Source: Photobacterium sp. TLY01
GTDB taxonomy: Bacteria; Pseudomonadota; Gammaproteobacteria; Enterobacterales; Vibrionaceae
Direction: 5' to 3'
Assembly (NCBI RefSeq): GCF_021432065.1
Contig: NZ_CP090364.1
Location: forward strand, 3,300,601-3,364,600
Length of the DNA: 64,000 bases
The notes under the pieces are model-generated. The model had not been told where the DNA came from, did no database searches, and was given only the letters and a program-made list of their open reading frames with translations. The position numbers and the translations under genes are program-made. Shown one piece after another: positions 31,240 through 44,975 of the stretch. Numbering within the stretch: position 1 is the first letter of the stretch; every line of letters starts with the position of its first letter.

Positions 31240-31662
31240 TTAACGCTTCCGCTTGGTCAGCTCGATCACTCGCAGCTGTGCGATTGCTTTAGCCAGGTCA
31301 CTGGCCGCTTGGGCGAAGTCGATGTCGCCATGCTGATTGTGGATACGCTCCTCAGCCTGACGTTTCGCTTCTTCAGCCTTGGCTGCGTCCAGATCAACAC
31401 CACGGATTGCCGTATCAGCCAGGACAGTCACTGCACCCGGTTGTACTTCCAGCATACCACCGGAGAGGTAAATGACTTCCTCGCCACCGTGTTGTTTCAC
31501 GATCCGAACCATTCCTGGCGTGATAGCGGTCAGCAGCGGGGTGTGGCCTGCGTGAATACCCAGTTCACCTTCGCTACCGGTCACCTGGATGTTTTCAGCA
31601 CGGCCAGAGAAAAGACTCTTTTCCGCGCTTACTACGTCCAGATGGAAAGTTATCGCTGCCAT
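31240..31662 (-). CDS. atpC: ATP synthase F1 subunit epsilon
   Basis: Central-stalk subunit that couples rotation and inhibits wasteful hydrolysis. It has 140 residues: an N-terminal beta-sandwich ([40 protein letters not shown]) and a C-terminal two-helix domain rich in Ala, Lys and Glu. Last gene of the atp operon, directly before a strong terminator. Confidence 0.97.
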   Translation of the reverse strand: MAAITFHLDVVSAEKSLFSGRAENIQVTGSEGELGIHAGHTPLLTAITPGMVRIVKQHGGEEVIYLSGGMLEVQPGAVTVLADTAIRGVDLDAAKAEEAKRQAEERIHNQHGDIDFAQAASDLAKAIAQLRVIELTKRKR

Positions 31663-31679
31663 ATCGCCTCCTGTTCAGC

Positions 31680-33985
<2,306 letters not shown>

Positions 33986-34029
33986 CGTTACTCTCCTTGA
34001 GCTGGTGATCGCATGCGATCACCAACCAA

Positions 34030-35571
34030 TTACCAAGTCTGGGTCGCTTTGAAATCTTCAACCAGTTTCGCGAACTGGGCTTCAATTTCGTTGTTCCACG
34101 CACCCGTTTCATCAATTTGAGCTACCAGCTCAGCAAATTGACTCTTGGCGTAAGACAGTAACGCAGCTTCGAAATCTGCCAGCTTCGTCAGCTCAACATC
34201 TTTCAGGTAACCTTTCTCAGCAGAGAAAATCACCAGCGCCTGCTCGAAGACAGACATTGGCGAGTACTGCTTCTGCTTCATCAGCTCGGTAACTTTCTGA
34301 CCGTGGTCCAGCTGACGCTTAGTCGCGTCGTCCAGATCAGAAGAGAACTGAGCAAAGGCCGCCAGTTCGCGGTACTGAGCCAGTGCAGTACGGATACCAC
34401 CAGACAGCTTCTTGATGATCTTGGTCTGAGCAGCACCACCAACACGCGATACAGAGATACCTGGGTCAACCGCAGGACGGATACCGGCGTTGAACAGCTC
34501 TGTTTGCAGGAAGATCTGACCATCAGTGATCGAAATTACGTTGGTCGGTACGAACGCAGAAACGTCACCCGCCTGAGTTTCGATGATTGGCAGAGCCGTC
34601 AGAGAACCGGTTTTACCTTTCACTTCACCGTTGGTGAACTTTTCTACGTACTCTTCGCTCACGCGCGCAGCACGCTCCAGCAGACGGGAGTGGAGGTAGA
34701 ATACGTCACCAGGGAAGGCTTCACGGCCCGGTGGACGACGCAGCAGCAGAGAGATCTGACGGTAAGCAACAGCCTGCTTAGACAGGTCATCGTATACGAT
34801 CAGGGCATCTTCACCGCGGTCACGGAAGTATTCACCCATGGCACAACCAGAGTATGGCGCCAGGTATTGCAGTGCCGCTGCTTCAGAAGCAGACGCAACC
34901 ACAACGATGGTGTTCTTCAGTGCACCGTGCTCTTCCAGCTTACGTACCACGTTGGCGATCGTAGAAGCTTTCTGGCCAATTGCTACATAGATAGAGTAGA
35001 TACCAGAGTTTTTCTGGTTGATGATGGCATCGATCGCCAGGGCAGTTTTACCAATCTGACGGTCACCGATGATCAGCTCACGCTGGCCACGGCCGATTGG
35101 GATCATTGAGTCAACCGCTTTGTAACCAGTCTGAACAGGCTGATCAACAGATTTACGGTCGATAACACCCGGTGCGATCACTTCAACAGGAGAGAAAGTA
35201 TCGGTCTCAATCGGACCTTTACCATCAATCGGCTCACCCAGAGTGTTGACCACACGACCCAGCAGGGCAGGGCCGACTGGTACTTCCAGGATACGACCGG
35301 TTGCGGTCACTTTCATGCCTTCCTGAAGGGTGGCATATGGGCCCATGACAACAGCACCAACCGAGTCACGCTCAAGGTTCAGTGCCAGTGCGTACAGGCC
35401 GCCTGGTAGTTCAATCATTTCACCTTGCATGACATCTGCAAGGCCGTGGATACGAATGATACCGTCGCTGACAGAAACGATAGTACCTTCGTTACGCGCT
35501 TCACTGGCAACGTTGAAATTTTCAATCCGTTGCTTGATCAGTGCGCTAATTTCCGTGGAATTAAGTTGCAT
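34030..35571 (-). CDS. atpA: ATP synthase F1 subunit alpha
   Basis: Non-catalytic nucleotide-binding subunit of F1, 513 residues. Visible motifs are Walker [15 protein letters not shown] (near 169), [47 protein letters not shown], and [17 protein letters not shown]. The frame extends to 35586, but the ATG at 35571 gives the family N-terminus [17 protein letters not shown]. It lies 16 bp after atpH. Confidence 0.98.
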   Translation of the reverse strand: MQLNSTEISALIKQRIENFNVASEARNEGTIVSVSDGIIRIHGLADVMQGEMIELPGGLYALALNLERDSVGAVVMGPYATLQEGMKVTATGRILEVPVGPALLGRVVNTLGEPIDGKGPIETDTFSPVEVIAPGVIDRKSVDQPVQTGYKAVDSMIPIGRGQRELIIGDRQIGKTALAIDAIINQKNSGIYSIYVAIGQKASTIANVVRKLEEHGALKNTIVVVASASEAAALQYLAPYSGCAMGEYFRDRGEDALIVYDDLSKQAVAYRQISLLLRRPPGREAFPGDVFYLHSRLLERAARVSEEYVEKFTNGEVKGKTGSLTALPIIETQAGDVSAFVPTNVISITDGQIFLQTELFNAGIRPAVDPGISVSRVGGAAQTKIIKKLSGGIRTALAQYRELAAFAQFSSDLDDATKRQLDHGQKVTELMKQKQYSPMSVFEQALVIFSAEKGYLKDVELTKLADFEAALLSYAKSQFAELVAQIDETGAWNNEIEAQFAKLVEDFKATQTW

Positions 35572-35587
35572 GCTCCAATTCCCCAAA

Positions 35588-36121
35588 TCAAGACTGCAAA
35601 GTATCGTTCAGACGGGCAAGTTTGCCACGTACTGACTGATCGATGACTAAGTCTCCGGCTCTAATTACAACCCCGGCAATCAGGGTCTCGTCTACACTGC
35701 AGTTCAGCTTAACCTTGCGCGCCAGACGCTGTTCCAGCTTACTGATGATTGCACTCATTTGACCTTCGTCCAGAGTGACCGCAGAGATCACATTGGCTTC
35801 GATGGTTTTTTCCAGCTCATCTTTCAAGAACAGGAACTGAGTACAGACTTCAGGAAGAATTTTCAGGCGTCCGTTTTCTGCCATCACCTTAATCAGGTTC
35901 TGGCCGGCGTCGTTGAGTTGCTCGCCACACACTGACAGAAAGATTTCCGTCAGCTTGTCCGCCGCATAACCGCCATCCAGTACATCCTGAATGGTGTCGT
36001 TTTTGGCGACTTCCGAAGCAAAGGTGAGCATTTCTGACCACTGGGCCAGCTCACCTTTCTCAACCGCATAATCAAAGGCTGCTTTAGCGTAGGGGCGTGC
36101 GATAGTAGTCATTTCCGACAT
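35588..36121 (-). CDS. atpH: ATP synthase F1 subunit delta
   Basis: Links F1 to the peripheral stalk. The 177-residue protein has the family start [24 protein letters not shown] and the C-terminal [33 protein letters not shown]. Standard position between atpF and atpA. Confidence 0.97.
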   Translation of the reverse strand: MSEMTTIARPYAKAAFDYAVEKGELAQWSEMLTFASEVAKNDTIQDVLDGGYAADKLTEIFLSVCGEQLNDAGQNLIKVMAENGRLKILPEVCTQFLFLKDELEKTIEANVISAVTLDEGQMSAIISKLEQRLARKVKLNCSVDETLIAGVVIRAGDLVIDQSVRGKLARLNDTLQS

Positions 36122-36138
36122 GGTGCTTGCCCCTTCTA

Positions 36139-36609
36139 TTACAGTTCTGCAGTGACTTTGTTAAGAACATCAGCGTGAGCGTCTTTATCGATAGTACGCC
36201 CAATGATTTTCTCAGCACCAATCACAGCCAGAGTTGCAACTTGTTTTCTTAGGTCATCGCGCGCGCGATTCCGTTCTGCATCAATTTCAGCACGACCTTG
36301 ATTCAGAATTTTTTCACGCTCGGCCGTCGCTTCCGCTTTGGCCTCTTCGATGATTTGAGCTTTACGCTTGTTCGCTTGCTCAATCAGTTCAGTTGCAGTA
36401 CGTTTTGCTTCTTTCAGTTGATCAGAAGCATTAGCCTGCGCCAGGTTGAGATCTTTGGCAGCGCGATCCGCTGCTGCCAAACCGTCAGCAATTTTTTTCT
36501 GACGCTCTTCAATCGCTTCCATGATTGGTGGCCATACATATTTCATGCAGAAGACCACAAACAGGAAAAACGCGATAGCCTGACCCAGTAATGTTGCATT
36601 CATATTCAC
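36139..36609 (-). CDS. atpF: ATP synthase Fo subunit b
   Basis: Peripheral-stalk subunit: one N-terminal membrane helix ([22 protein letters not shown]) followed by a long charged coiled coil, 156 residues. A GTG start at 36609 is chosen because AAGGAG lies 8 nt upstream; E. coli atpF also uses GTG. The next in-frame ATG at 36603 would shorten it by two residues. Confidence 0.97.
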   Translation of the reverse strand: MNMNATLLGQAIAFFLFVVFCMKYVWPPIMEAIEERQKKIADGLAAADRAAKDLNLAQANASDQLKEAKRTATELIEQANKRKAQIIEEAKAEATAEREKILNQGRAEIDAERNRARDDLRKQVATLAVIGAEKIIGRTIDKDAHADVLNKVTAEL

Positions 36610-36658
36610 AACGGCATCTCCTTAAACAGGGTAGCTATGGGTCCGTTACGTTCGCGGA

Positions 36659-36943
<285 letters not shown>

Positions 36944-36980
36944 CTAAATGCCAGTAAATAAAAATAAAATTGTTTACGTA

Positions 36981-37790
<810 letters not shown>

Positions 37791-37795
37791 TCATC

Positions 37796-38185
37796 CTATT
37801 TGTTGTTGTTAATGAATAAAACCGGCGCACAGATATTAATACCCAGAGCCAGCAAATAGGTCAGCTTGAGGGGAACAAGTTCCACCTCGACATACAGGTA
37901 GACAAGGGAAAACAAGATGACTGTAATGAGGATTTTCAGCACTTCTCCGCCGTAAAAGGACGCCATCACCAGACGGGCCTTCGTGGCCCCGCCGAAGAGA
38001 AAAGCGCACACAGAAAAAGCGGCGTTAGCGATCACAAAGATGCCGCCACCGATCAGTGCAGAGATTCCCCAGTCAACATTGACAGCAAACACTGCCATGA
38101 TTGCCGTTGTCAAAACGACGCCAGATTGTAGTAACAACAACCGCTTCGCCAGTTGGCGACCCGGTCTGACTAGCGTCGAAACCAT
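37796..38185 (-). CDS. atpI: ATP synthase accessory protein AtpI
   Basis: Small membrane protein (129 residues, four hydrophobic spans) that starts the atp operon and helps c-ring assembly or Mg2+ supply in other bacteria. The frame extends to 38257, but the ATG at 38185 (MVSTLVRPGRQLAKRLLLLQ) has GAGGA upstream and fits the family. The predicted operon promoter is about 60 bp upstream. Confidence 0.9.
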   Translation of the reverse strand: MVSTLVRPGRQLAKRLLLLQSGVVLTTAIMAVFAVNVDWGISALIGGGIFVIANAAFSVCAFLFGGATKARLVMASFYGGEVLKILITVILFSLVYLYVEVELVPLKLTYLLALGINICAPVLFINNNK

Positions 38186-38244
38186 GTATTCATTCCTCGA
38201 GTCCGTTCCACTACACATACGTCGTGCTGGGAAAACTGCGAAAA

Positions 38245-38278
38245 TTATACGGTTCATTAGATTGAATGCAATCTAATC
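38245..38278 (-). promoter_or_regulatory. Predicted atp operon promoter with overlapping inverted repeat
   Basis: On the minus strand TTGCAT (38272-38267) and TATAAT (38250-38245) are 16 bp apart, upstream of atpI. The -35 lies inside a perfect inverted repeat, ATTAGATTG - AATG - CAATCTAAT (38257-38278), which could be an operator. No regulator is known to me for this site. Confidence 0.6.
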
Positions 38279-38362
38279 ACAATAAAAAAACAGTTAGAAT
38301 TTATAACACATTATCCCGATCACGCAGTGGTCATTTTTACGGCAAAAATAGTAAGAAACCGG

Positions 38363-39265
38363 TCACACTTCTGAACTTAACATTGCCAAAAGTTGCTGTA
38401 ACTTCTGGGGCTCGTCAAAATTTATGACTATTTTACCTTTGCCGCTTTTGCTTTGATTAATCGCAACCTGAGTGCCAAATTGCTCACTCAGACGATTTTC
38501 CATCGCTTCAACCTTGGGATCGACAGAGACAGGGGCCACCTCAGGGGCAGGGTTGAGCAGTTTTTTTACCAAACGCTCGGTATCCCTGACCGTCAGAGAT
38601 TTCGCCACAACGGTGTGAGCCGCTTCCAGTTGCTGTTCAGCAACCAGTGACAGCAAGGCACGGGCGTGACCCATTTCCAGCTGACGCTGGGCCAGCAACC
38701 GTTTCACCTGAGGTTCCAGCTGATTCAGACGAAGCAGGTTGGACACCGCAGCACGGGATTTGCCGAGTGCTTCGGCAATTTGCTGATGGGTGAGGGAGAA
38801 TTCATTCTGCAGTCGCTCCAGCGCCTGAGCTTCCTCAATGGCATTGAGATCTTCACGCTGGATGTTTTCAATCAGGGCAATCGCAACGGTGGCGCGATCA
38901 TCCACGTCTTTGACCAGACAGGGGACCTTTGACAGACCTGCCTGACGCGACGCCCGCCAGCGGCGTTCGCCGGCGATAATTTCATACTGTTGCGGGGCCA
39001 GTTGGCGAACCACAATCGGCTGGATCACCCCCTGAGCACGGATAGAGTCAGTCAGCTCCGCCAGCGCTTCTGCTGACATATCCTGACGTGGCTGATACTG
39101 ACCCGGTTGCAGCTGACTGACCGGCAGTTCGCGCAGCGCGCCTTCGGCCGGTACCGTTTCTTCCTTGCTGACAGCCTCTGCGGCCTGTTGTCTTTCACGG
39201 GCCACCGAACTGGTGGCCAGCAGTGCATCAAGGCCTTTTCCCAGGCCTCGTTTATTCATGGTCAT
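38363..39265 (-). CDS. parB: Chromosome partitioning protein ParB
   Basis: CTPase and parS-binding protein of 300 residues. It starts MTMNKRGLGKGLDALL, has the ParB/Srx box (QPGQYQPRQDMS, IIAGERRWRASRQAGL, ALIENIQREDLNAIEEAQAL), a central HTH (LTHQQIAEALGKSRAAVSNLLRLNQL) and a C-terminal dimerisation domain. It forms a parA-parB operon beside oriC. I did not find a parS sequence (TGTTTCACGTGAAACA type) in the window. Confidence 0.96.
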   Translation of the reverse strand: MTMNKRGLGKGLDALLATSSVARERQQAAEAVSKEETVPAEGALRELPVSQLQPGQYQPRQDMSAEALAELTDSIRAQGVIQPIVVRQLAPQQYEIIAGERRWRASRQAGLSKVPCLVKDVDDRATVAIALIENIQREDLNAIEEAQALERLQNEFSLTHQQIAEALGKSRAAVSNLLRLNQLEPQVKRLLAQRQLEMGHARALLSLVAEQQLEAAHTVVAKSLTVRDTERLVKKLLNPAPEVAPVSVDPKVEAMENRLSEQFGTQVAINQSKSGKGKIVINFDEPQKLQQLLAMLSSEV

Positions 39266-39271
39266 GTTGCT

Positions 39272-40063
39272 TTACGCCTCTACCTGAGCAGTTTCCCGCG
39301 CGGTTTCCTCACGACGAATCATCTCCCCGGCCAGTGCCAGGTAGGCCTTGGCACCGCTGGAGGTCTTATCGTAGTACATGGCCGGACAGCCATGACTCGG
39401 GGCTTCGGCCAGACGCACATTGCGTGGGATCACGGTGCGGTACACCTTATCACCAAAATGCTTCTTCAATTGCTGGGACACTTCATTGGCCAGCCTGTTG
39501 CGTGGATCATACATGGTGCGCAGCAAGCCTTCTATCTTGAGATCGGCATTGACAACGGCTGCCAGCTTGCTGATGGTGTCCATCAGGGCCGTCAGGCCTT
39601 CCAGGGCGAAATATTCGCACTGCATCGGCACCAGAACAGAATCCGCCGCTGTCATCGCATTGATGGTCAGCAGGTTGAGAGAAGGGGGACAGTCGATAAA
39701 AATAAAATCGTATTGATCCCGCACCGGTTCCAGCGCGGTCCGTAACCGCACTTCACGGGCAAACACTTCCATCAGTTTGATTTCGGCAGCAGTCACATCA
39801 CCGTTGGCAGCCACCAGGTGGTAGCCACCGGCATTTTCGGTGATCACAACGTCTGAAAACGGGGTTTCTTCGACCAGAAGCTCATAGGCCGTAGCATCAA
39901 CCTGATACTTGTCGACACCGCTGGCCATGGTGGCATTCCCCTGCGGGTCGAGATCAATCACCAGCACTTTACGCTGGGTGGCGGCCAGTGACGCAGCTAA
40001 ATTGACACAGGTTGTGGTTTTACCCACACCACCTTTTTGGTTGGCAACAGCGATGACTTTTCC
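39272..40063 (-). CDS. parA: Chromosome partitioning ATPase ParA (Soj family)
   Basis: Deviant Walker ATPase that moves ParB-parS complexes; 263 residues from a GTG at 40063. Motifs are VIAVANQKGGVGKTTTCVNLAASLA (deviant Walker A), VLVIDLDPQGNATMASG and FIFIDCPPSLNLLTINAMTAADSVLVPMQCEYFALEGL. The frame extends to 40087, but the GTG follows GAGGG by 7 nt and gives the family N-terminus. It is 20 bp after rsmG and 6 bp before parB. Confidence 0.95.
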   Translation of the reverse strand, partial: GKVIAVANQKGGVGKTTTCVNLAASLAATQRKVLVIDLDPQGNATMASGVDKYQVDATAYELLVEETPFSDVVITENAGGYHLVAANGDVTAAEIKLMEVFAREVRLRTALEPVRDQYDFIFIDCPPSLNLLTINAMTAADSVLVPMQCEYFALEGLTALMDTISKLAAVVNADLKIEGLLRTMYDPRNRLANEVSQQLKKHFGDKVYRTVIPRNVRLAEAPSHGCPAMYYDKTSSGAKAYLALAGEMIRREETARETAQVEA

Positions 40064-40083
40064 CACGAAACACCCTCGTTCAT

Positions 40084-40707
40084 TCATTCCTTTGCCGTCA
40101 AGCGTACTAAATGACGCGCCCCTTCCAGGTCGGGGACATGCAAAGATTTGACCTCACTCACAGAACACCAGCTGGGGAGTTCTGCAAGCTCCTCTTCCGT
40201 TACCTGGCCCTTGAGCGCCATAAACTCACCTTCCGCAGAAGGCAGGTGACGGCACCAGTTAACCATATCAGACATGGACGCAAATGCCCGGCTCAGCACA
40301 GCATCAAACCCCTGTTCTGGGATAAAGGCCTCGACCCGGCTTTGCACAGGTGTGACATTGTCGATTTTCAGCTCATGAATCACCTGGCGGATAAAACGGA
40401 TTCGCTTCCCCAGACTGTCAAGCAGGGTAAACTGCTTCTCGGGCAACATGATGGCCAGCGGAATGCCTGGTAAGCCAGGGCCGGTGCCGACATCAATAAA
40501 CCGCGTTCCCTGCGACAGGTAAGGACTGACGGCCAGGCTGTCCATGATGTGCTTGACCAGCATCTCATTGGGATCACGCACAGAAGTCAGATTATACGCT
40601 TTGTTCCACTTGTGCAGCAGGCTAACATAGCCCACCAGTTGCTCAAGTTGTTGTTCTGTGACCTTGAGTTCAGTTTTTGCAATCAGCTGTGCCAGACGTT
40701 CTTTCAC
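40084..40707 (-). CDS. rsmG: 16S rRNA (guanine(527)-N(7))-methyltransferase RsmG (GidB)
   Basis: SAM-dependent enzyme that methylates G527 of 16S rRNA; loss gives low-level streptomycin resistance in other bacteria. The 207-residue protein has the SAM loop [33 protein letters not shown] and the segment [19 protein letters not shown]. It overlaps the mnmG stop by 4 bp, the usual gidA-gidB coupling. Confidence 0.97.
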   Translation of the reverse strand: MKERLAQLIAKTELKVTEQQLEQLVGYVSLLHKWNKAYNLTSVRDPNEMLVKHIMDSLAVSPYLSQGTRFIDVGTGPGLPGIPLAIMLPEKQFTLLDSLGKRIRFIRQVIHELKIDNVTPVQSRVEAFIPEQGFDAVLSRAFASMSDMVNWCRHLPSAEGEFMALKGQVTEEELAELPSWCSVSEVKSLHVPDLEGARHLVRLTAKE

Positions 40708-42608
40708 GCGGCCACCTCCGAATCGCCTTTTTTCAGCAGACCGTGCTTTTTCAGGTACACCAGCAGCAGCGAAATCGCCGCCGGGGTGATCCCGGAGATA
40801 CGCGATGCCATGCCGATCGTCGCCGGTTTGGCATCGTTCAGTTTGGCAATCACTTCATTGGACAGACCTTTCACTTGCTTGTAATCCAGATCCGCCGGCA
40901 GTTTACTCTGCTCATGACGCAGAGATTTTTCCACCTCTTCTCTTTGGCGGTCGATATAGCCCTGGTATTTAACCTGGATTTCAACCTGCTCGCTGGCTTC
41001 GGCATCGGCGCTGGCCGGACCAAACGGCGCCAGAGTCGTCAGTTGCTCGTAGGTCACTTCCGGGCGGCGCAGCAGATCCTCACCACAGGCTTCACGGGTC
41101 AGCGGGGTTTTCAGAATCTCATTGATCGTCGCCGCGTGCTCTGAGCCCGGGTGGATCCAGATCTCTTTCAGACGCTGACGCTCTTGCTCGATCATGTTCA
41201 TTTTTTCATTGAAACGTGCCCAGCGCGCATCATCCACCAGGCCAAACTGGCGACCCAGCTCGGTCAGACGAATATCGGCGTTGTCTTCACGCAGCAACAG
41301 ACGGTATTCAGCGCGTGAAGTAAACATGCGGTACGGTTCTTTGGTGCCCATGGTCGACAAATCGTCAATCAGTACGCCCAGATACGCCTGATCACGGCGC
41401 GGGCTCCAGCCTTCTTTGTCCTGTGATTGCAAAGCAGCATTCATCCCGGCCAGCAGCCCTTGAGCCGCGGCTTCTTCGTAACCTGTGGTGCCGTTGATCT
41501 GGCCGGCAAAGAACAGACCACTGATAAATTTGGTTTCCAGCGTCGGTTTCAAATCACGCGGATCGAAGAAATCGTATTCAATGGCGTAGCCCGGGCGAAT
41601 AATGCTGGCATTTTCAAAGCCTTTCATTGAACGGACAATTTGCATCTGCACATCAAACGGCAGGCTGGTGGAGATCCCGTTCGGATACAGCTCGTGCGTC
41701 GTCAGACCTTCCGGCTCAATGAAAATCTGGTGACTGTTCTTGTCCGCAAAGCGCATCACCTTGTCTTCAATCGACGGGCAATAACGGGGACCAATCCCTT
41801 CAATCACCCCGGAATACATCGGGCTGCGATCCAGGTTATTGCGGATCACATCATGGGTTTTTTCATTGGTATGGGTGATAAAACATGGGATCTGGCGTGG
41901 ATGATCCGAGCGCTGACCCAGGAAAGAAAATACCGGGGTCGGATTATCACCATGCTGGGCTTCCAGCTGACTGAAATCAACCGTACGGGCATCAATGCGC
42001 GGCGGGGTTCCGGTTTTCAGACGATCCACGCGAAACGGCAAGGCCCGCAAGCGATCCGCCAGGGCGATCGACGGCGGATCACCGGCACGGCCGCCGCTGT
42101 AATTTTCCAGACCAATGTGGATCTTACCGCCCAGGAAGGTCCCGACGGTTAACACCACGCTACGGGCGCGGAATTTCAGGCCCATTTCGGTCACCACGCC
42201 CACAGCACGATCCTGCTCAACGATCAGATCGTTCACTGCCTGCTGGAACAGCATCAGATTTGGCTGATTTTCTAACGCCTCGCGAACCGCAGCTTTGTAA
42301 AGTGCGCGGTCGGCCTGTGCGCGGGTCGCACGGACGGCAGGACCTTTAGATGAATTCAGGGTCCGGAATTGAATACCGCCTTTATCAATGGCTTGCGCCA
42401 TCAAACCACCCAAAGCATCCACTTCTTTTACCAGATGGCCTTTGCCGATCCCGCCAATCGCCGGGTTACAGGACATCTGACCCAGGGTATCGATATTATG
42501 GGTCAGCAGCAGGGTTTTCTGACCCATGCGTGCTGCTGCCAATGCGGCTTCCGTTCCGGCATGACCGCCACCAACGACGATGACATCAAAATTTTCCTGG
42601 TAAAACAT
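40704..42608 (-). CDS. mnmG: tRNA uridine-5-carboxymethylaminomethyl modification enzyme MnmG (GidA)
   Basis: FAD enzyme that, with MnmE, makes (c)mnm5U34 in tRNAs. The 634-residue protein starts [23 protein letters not shown] (FAD Rossmann), has [35 protein letters not shown] and [19 protein letters not shown], and a C-terminal helical domain that binds MnmE. Its partner mnmE is now 18.5 kb away because of the inserted island. The gene is transcribed away from oriC. Confidence 0.97.
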   Translation of the reverse strand: MFYQENFDVIVVGGGHAGTEAALAAARMGQKTLLLTHNIDTLGQMSCNPAIGGIGKGHLVKEVDALGGLMAQAIDKGGIQFRTLNSSKGPAVRATRAQADRALYKAAVREALENQPNLMLFQQAVNDLIVEQDRAVGVVTEMGLKFRARSVVLTVGTFLGGKIHIGLENYSGGRAGDPPSIALADRLRALPFRVDRLKTGTPPRIDARTVDFSQLEAQHGDNPTPVFSFLGQRSDHPRQIPCFITHTNEKTHDVIRNNLDRSPMYSGVIEGIGPRYCPSIEDKVMRFADKNSHQIFIEPEGLTTHELYPNGISTSLPFDVQMQIVRSMKGFENASIIRPGYAIEYDFFDPRDLKPTLETKFISGLFFAGQINGTTGYEEAAAQGLLAGMNAALQSQDKEGWSPRRDQAYLGVLIDDLSTMGTKEPYRMFTSRAEYRLLLREDNADIRLTELGRQFGLVDDARWARFNEKMNMIEQERQRLKEIWIHPGSEHAATINEILKTPLTREACGEDLLRRPEVTYEQLTTLAPFGPASADAEASEQVEIQVKYQGYIDRQREEVEKSLRHEQSKLPADLDYKQVKGLSNEVIAKLNDAKPATIGMASRISGITPAAISLLLVYLKKHGLLKKGDSEVAA

Positions 42609-42689
42609 GAAATTACCTCAGGTGATCAATTAGCCATTCAATTTGCTTGAAGCAAAGGGGGGATATTCTACCTCGTTTCCAGGCAAGAA

Positions 42690-42990
42690 AGAATCTCTCT
42701 TGGCGATCAAATGATCAGGCACTGAGATCCTAAATATATATAAGATCTTTTTAAGAAGATCTCTTATTGGATCTACTATTAGGATCGCCCGATCGTGTGG
42801 ATAAGTCACTTTTGATCTGAATGATCATGGTGTTAGTGAGGATCATTTCTTGTGATCTGTACGGGATCTCTGCAGGGACTACCTGGGGTCTAAATGGGGT
42901 TTTATCCACAAGGGGGGAATGGTGATCAAGTTGTTCATTGGATAACAAGGGGTTGATCACCGTTTAGATCTATAGTTATACACAGAAGAA
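42690..42990. other. oriC: Chromosomal replication origin oriC
   Basis: Between mnmG and mioC, the usual oriC position in gammaproteobacteria. I count 17 GATC (Dam) sites from 42623 to 42970, where one or two are expected. DnaA boxes are TGTGGATAA at 42796-42804, TTATCCACA at 42902-42910 and TTATACACA at 42976-42984. An AT-rich unwinding segment at 42730-42782 carries three 13-mer-like units beginning GATCT (42744, 42758, 42770); GATCTCTTATTGG is nearly identical to an E. coli 13-mer. No gene is seen in 42609-43039. Confidence 0.95.
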
Positions 42991-43039
42991 AAATAAAAAA
43001 CTGGCGTAATTGGGAGTAATTTTCGCCAGTCGAGATGGT

Positions 43040-43480
43040 TTAAAGGAAGTTTTTCCAGCCGTCCAGCCAGATTTCAGCCGGGTCTTCCGGTACAGGATCC
43101 TGAGAAACATCGATATCGAGCCGATCACCGAGACGCTGAGCGCCCAAATCGGCCAGCAGTTGATCCAGCTCTTTGCCTGCCTGGCAGAAAGTGTCGTAAC
43201 TGCTGTCGCCAATGGCCACCACACCGTATTTCAGCGCGCCGAGGTCGGGCTGCTGATCCTTCAGCTGGTTGACAAAAGGCTGAATATTATCGGGAAATTC
43301 GCCTGCACCATGGGTTGAGCAAATCAGCAGCCAGATATGGTCTGTATTCAGCTCATTCAGGGCGGCCTGGTTGAGGGTTTCGGTGTCGTGACCGGCGTCG
43401 GTGAGCAGTTCGGCCAAATGATCGGCGACATATTCTGCGCCGCCGAGAGTGCTGCCGGTGATTAGGGTAATGGTCGCCAT
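43040..43480 (-). CDS. mioC: Flavodoxin-family FMN-binding protein MioC
   Basis: Flavodoxin-like protein of 146 residues adjoining oriC; in E. coli its transcription runs into oriC. The FMN phosphate loop is in TLITGSTLGGAEYVADHLAELL near the N-terminus, followed by LLICSTHGAGEFPDNIQPF and VVAIGDSSYDTFCQAGKELDQLL. The frame extends to 43621, but the ATG at 43480 follows AGAGGCCCCT and gives the family start. It normally follows mnmE; the island now separates them. Confidence 0.95.
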   Translation of the reverse strand: MATITLITGSTLGGAEYVADHLAELLTDAGHDTETLNQAALNELNTDHIWLLICSTHGAGEFPDNIQPFVNQLKDQQPDLGALKYGVVAIGDSSYDTFCQAGKELDQLLADLGAQRLGDRLDIDVSQDPVPEDPAEIWLDGWKNFL

Positions 43481-43857
43481 AGGGGCCTCTTTATATAGAC
43501 AATTGTCAGAATGGCTGAATTGTACTCTGAGTTGGCGATAAGAAAACCCCGGGAAAAGTGTGTCTGCGGTCTGAATTTTAGACTTGCTGTGCCGCTGCGC
43601 GAAGTACGCAGACACAGCCATCTTCCGGACCAGGGGGCATGCGGAGTGATAATCGTTGAGTGAAAAATATATCTACTTAAATTTCAGTAGATTAAATGCT
43701 TTGTTCACAGGCAATCCCAAGGATCCTCTGTGCTTGATCATCCTCATAATGGCAGTTATCAACGGCTTTTGATCGTTGCCGGCCCCCAGGATCTTGTACT
43801 CGCAGCACTGGTCACGGTTGCTGAACAGGATCACCGTACTGAGCATTGCTGTGAGGT
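43481..43857. other. Remnant mnmE-mioC spacer, no gene seen
   Basis: Host sequence between mioC and the stranded mnmE terminator. It contains five GATC sites between 43722 and 43832, consistent with being close to oriC. The only longer frame here is judged spurious. Confidence 0.5.
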
Positions 43858-43886
43858 GAAAAAAAGCCCCGCCAGTCTGGCAGGGC
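43858..43886 (-). terminator. Original mnmE terminator, stranded by the island
   Basis: AGCCCCGCCA - GTC - TGGCAGGGCT hairpin (one G-T wobble) with a T run on the minus strand. It lies 23 bp beyond the distal FCIGK-stop remnant of mnmE, so it should be the native terminator of that gene. Confidence 0.8.
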
Positions 43887-43908
43887 TGTGTGGTTGGCGC
43901 AGTCGGCT

Positions 43909-43926
43909 TTATTTTCCGATACAGAA
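43909..43926 (-). repeat. Distal attachment core (duplicated mnmE 3' end)
   Basis: On the minus strand TTCTGTATCGGAAAATAA, which reads FCIGK-stop, the last codons of mnmE. It matches the core at 61120-61137 at 16 of 18 positions, the two differences being synonymous (GGA/GGG, AAA/AAG). It marks the end of the island away from the integrase. Confidence 0.9.
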
Positions 43927-43964
43927 AGTGAAGTTTCCCATAATATCTGGCCTCGCGCGACGTC

Positions 43965-43983
43965 TTGGGGACCGATTGGGGAC
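43965..43983 (+). repeat. Paired TTGGGGAC boxes (putative recombinase arm site, distal end)
   Basis: TTGGGGAC at 43965-43972 and 43976-43983, repeated with an 11-bp period, 39 bp inside the distal core. Equivalent pairs occur at the other island end. Confidence 0.6.
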
Positions 43984-44073
43984 CAAATTGCAATTTATGG
44001 TCAAATACTAACTTCCCAAGATGACTTCCATCATAGATCAGGATGGGAAAAGTGGGAATGGTGGGAAACCGGA

Positions 44074-44931
44074 TCAGCTTTCACTATCTTTCTCTTCAGC
44101 AACGACAAACAAGAGAGGTTTTCCACTCTCTAGCAGGTAAGGGGCGATGATCGTTTCCTTACCAAAGTGAATCTTCCCTTTTGCTATATAAATAAAGATC
44201 CAATCGGGCAACTTACTACTAATAGCAGCATAAAGTGCATCAGAAGGGATGTCACTATTCCTGCCTGGCGAAATTCTAAATCTCTGGTAGTAGACGTGAT
44301 GGTTGGATTCAAATGCAAAACTTTCCTGTCCATCGTTGACGAAAGACGGTGACATCGTTCTTCTCGGTTCGAAAACTTCTGCGGTGATATAGCATAGGTC
44401 CTGGTTTGTCATACCAGCTTGGTATTTTGGACATTGGTAGTCTGCACTATGGAAGTAGAACTCTATCTTTTGTTCTGAATTGCCATTAGTGCGCTCATAG
44501 TGAATAGATTGTTCTTGAAGCACGGTTTCGATGGCTGCGGTGAAGTGGTAGAGCAACTTTTGCTGTGCGTCTCGAACGGATGTCGCTTCTTGTATAGGCA
44601 TCCAAGCAATAATGCTGTTTCGTGAAGCGGTATCAGGCTGTTCCAGCAATGACGTTAGCAAACCAAGGCTTAGTCATTCACTTAACTCAAGTCCCGCGCC
44701 TACTGAAGACGTGAGTAACAATGTATTTCCTGCGGCAGCTTTCGCGAGCTTAAATGCCTCAAAGTCTCTCATTGGAATGACTTTGTCTTCTGTTTGGTAG
44801 AGCCCACCTGCATGAGCAATGTTATGAGCACGGCAGTGGCTGTTTTCATATTGGATAGGAGTTGATGTAGAGGCACATCCAGTGAGCAAAATTAGTAACG
44901 ATAACCGAGTGAACCTAGCCTTCGGTTTCAT
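44074..44931 (-). pseudogene. Lipoprotein gene interrupted by one in-frame TGA
   Basis: The first part (44931 to 44677) encodes MKPKARFTRLSLLILLTGCAS..., a lipoprotein signal with lipobox LLTGC, preceded by AAGGAAA. It stops at TGA 44676-44674. The same frame then stays open for 199 more codons to 44074 (LSLGLLTSLLEQPDTASRNS..., ending EEKDSES), with no shift. The intact product would be about 285 residues, and a TGG-to-TGA change restores GAGLELSEWLSLGLL. Function unrecognised. A start inside the second half (TTG 44661) would lack any export signal. Translation of a short lipoprotein (85 residues) remains possible. Confidence 0.7.
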
Positions 44932-44975
44932 GAGAAATTTCCTTGTCAAAACAATTTGATTTTGCAGTTATTTAT

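Noticed and set aside
38363-43040. parS centromere near parAB
   Set aside because: No TGTTTCACGTGAAACA-type sequence was found by eye here or elsewhere in the window.
43673-43993. 106-codon minus-strand frame across the distal island end
   Set aside because: Spans the stranded terminator and the attachment core in a different frame from FCIGK, so it is a junction artefact.
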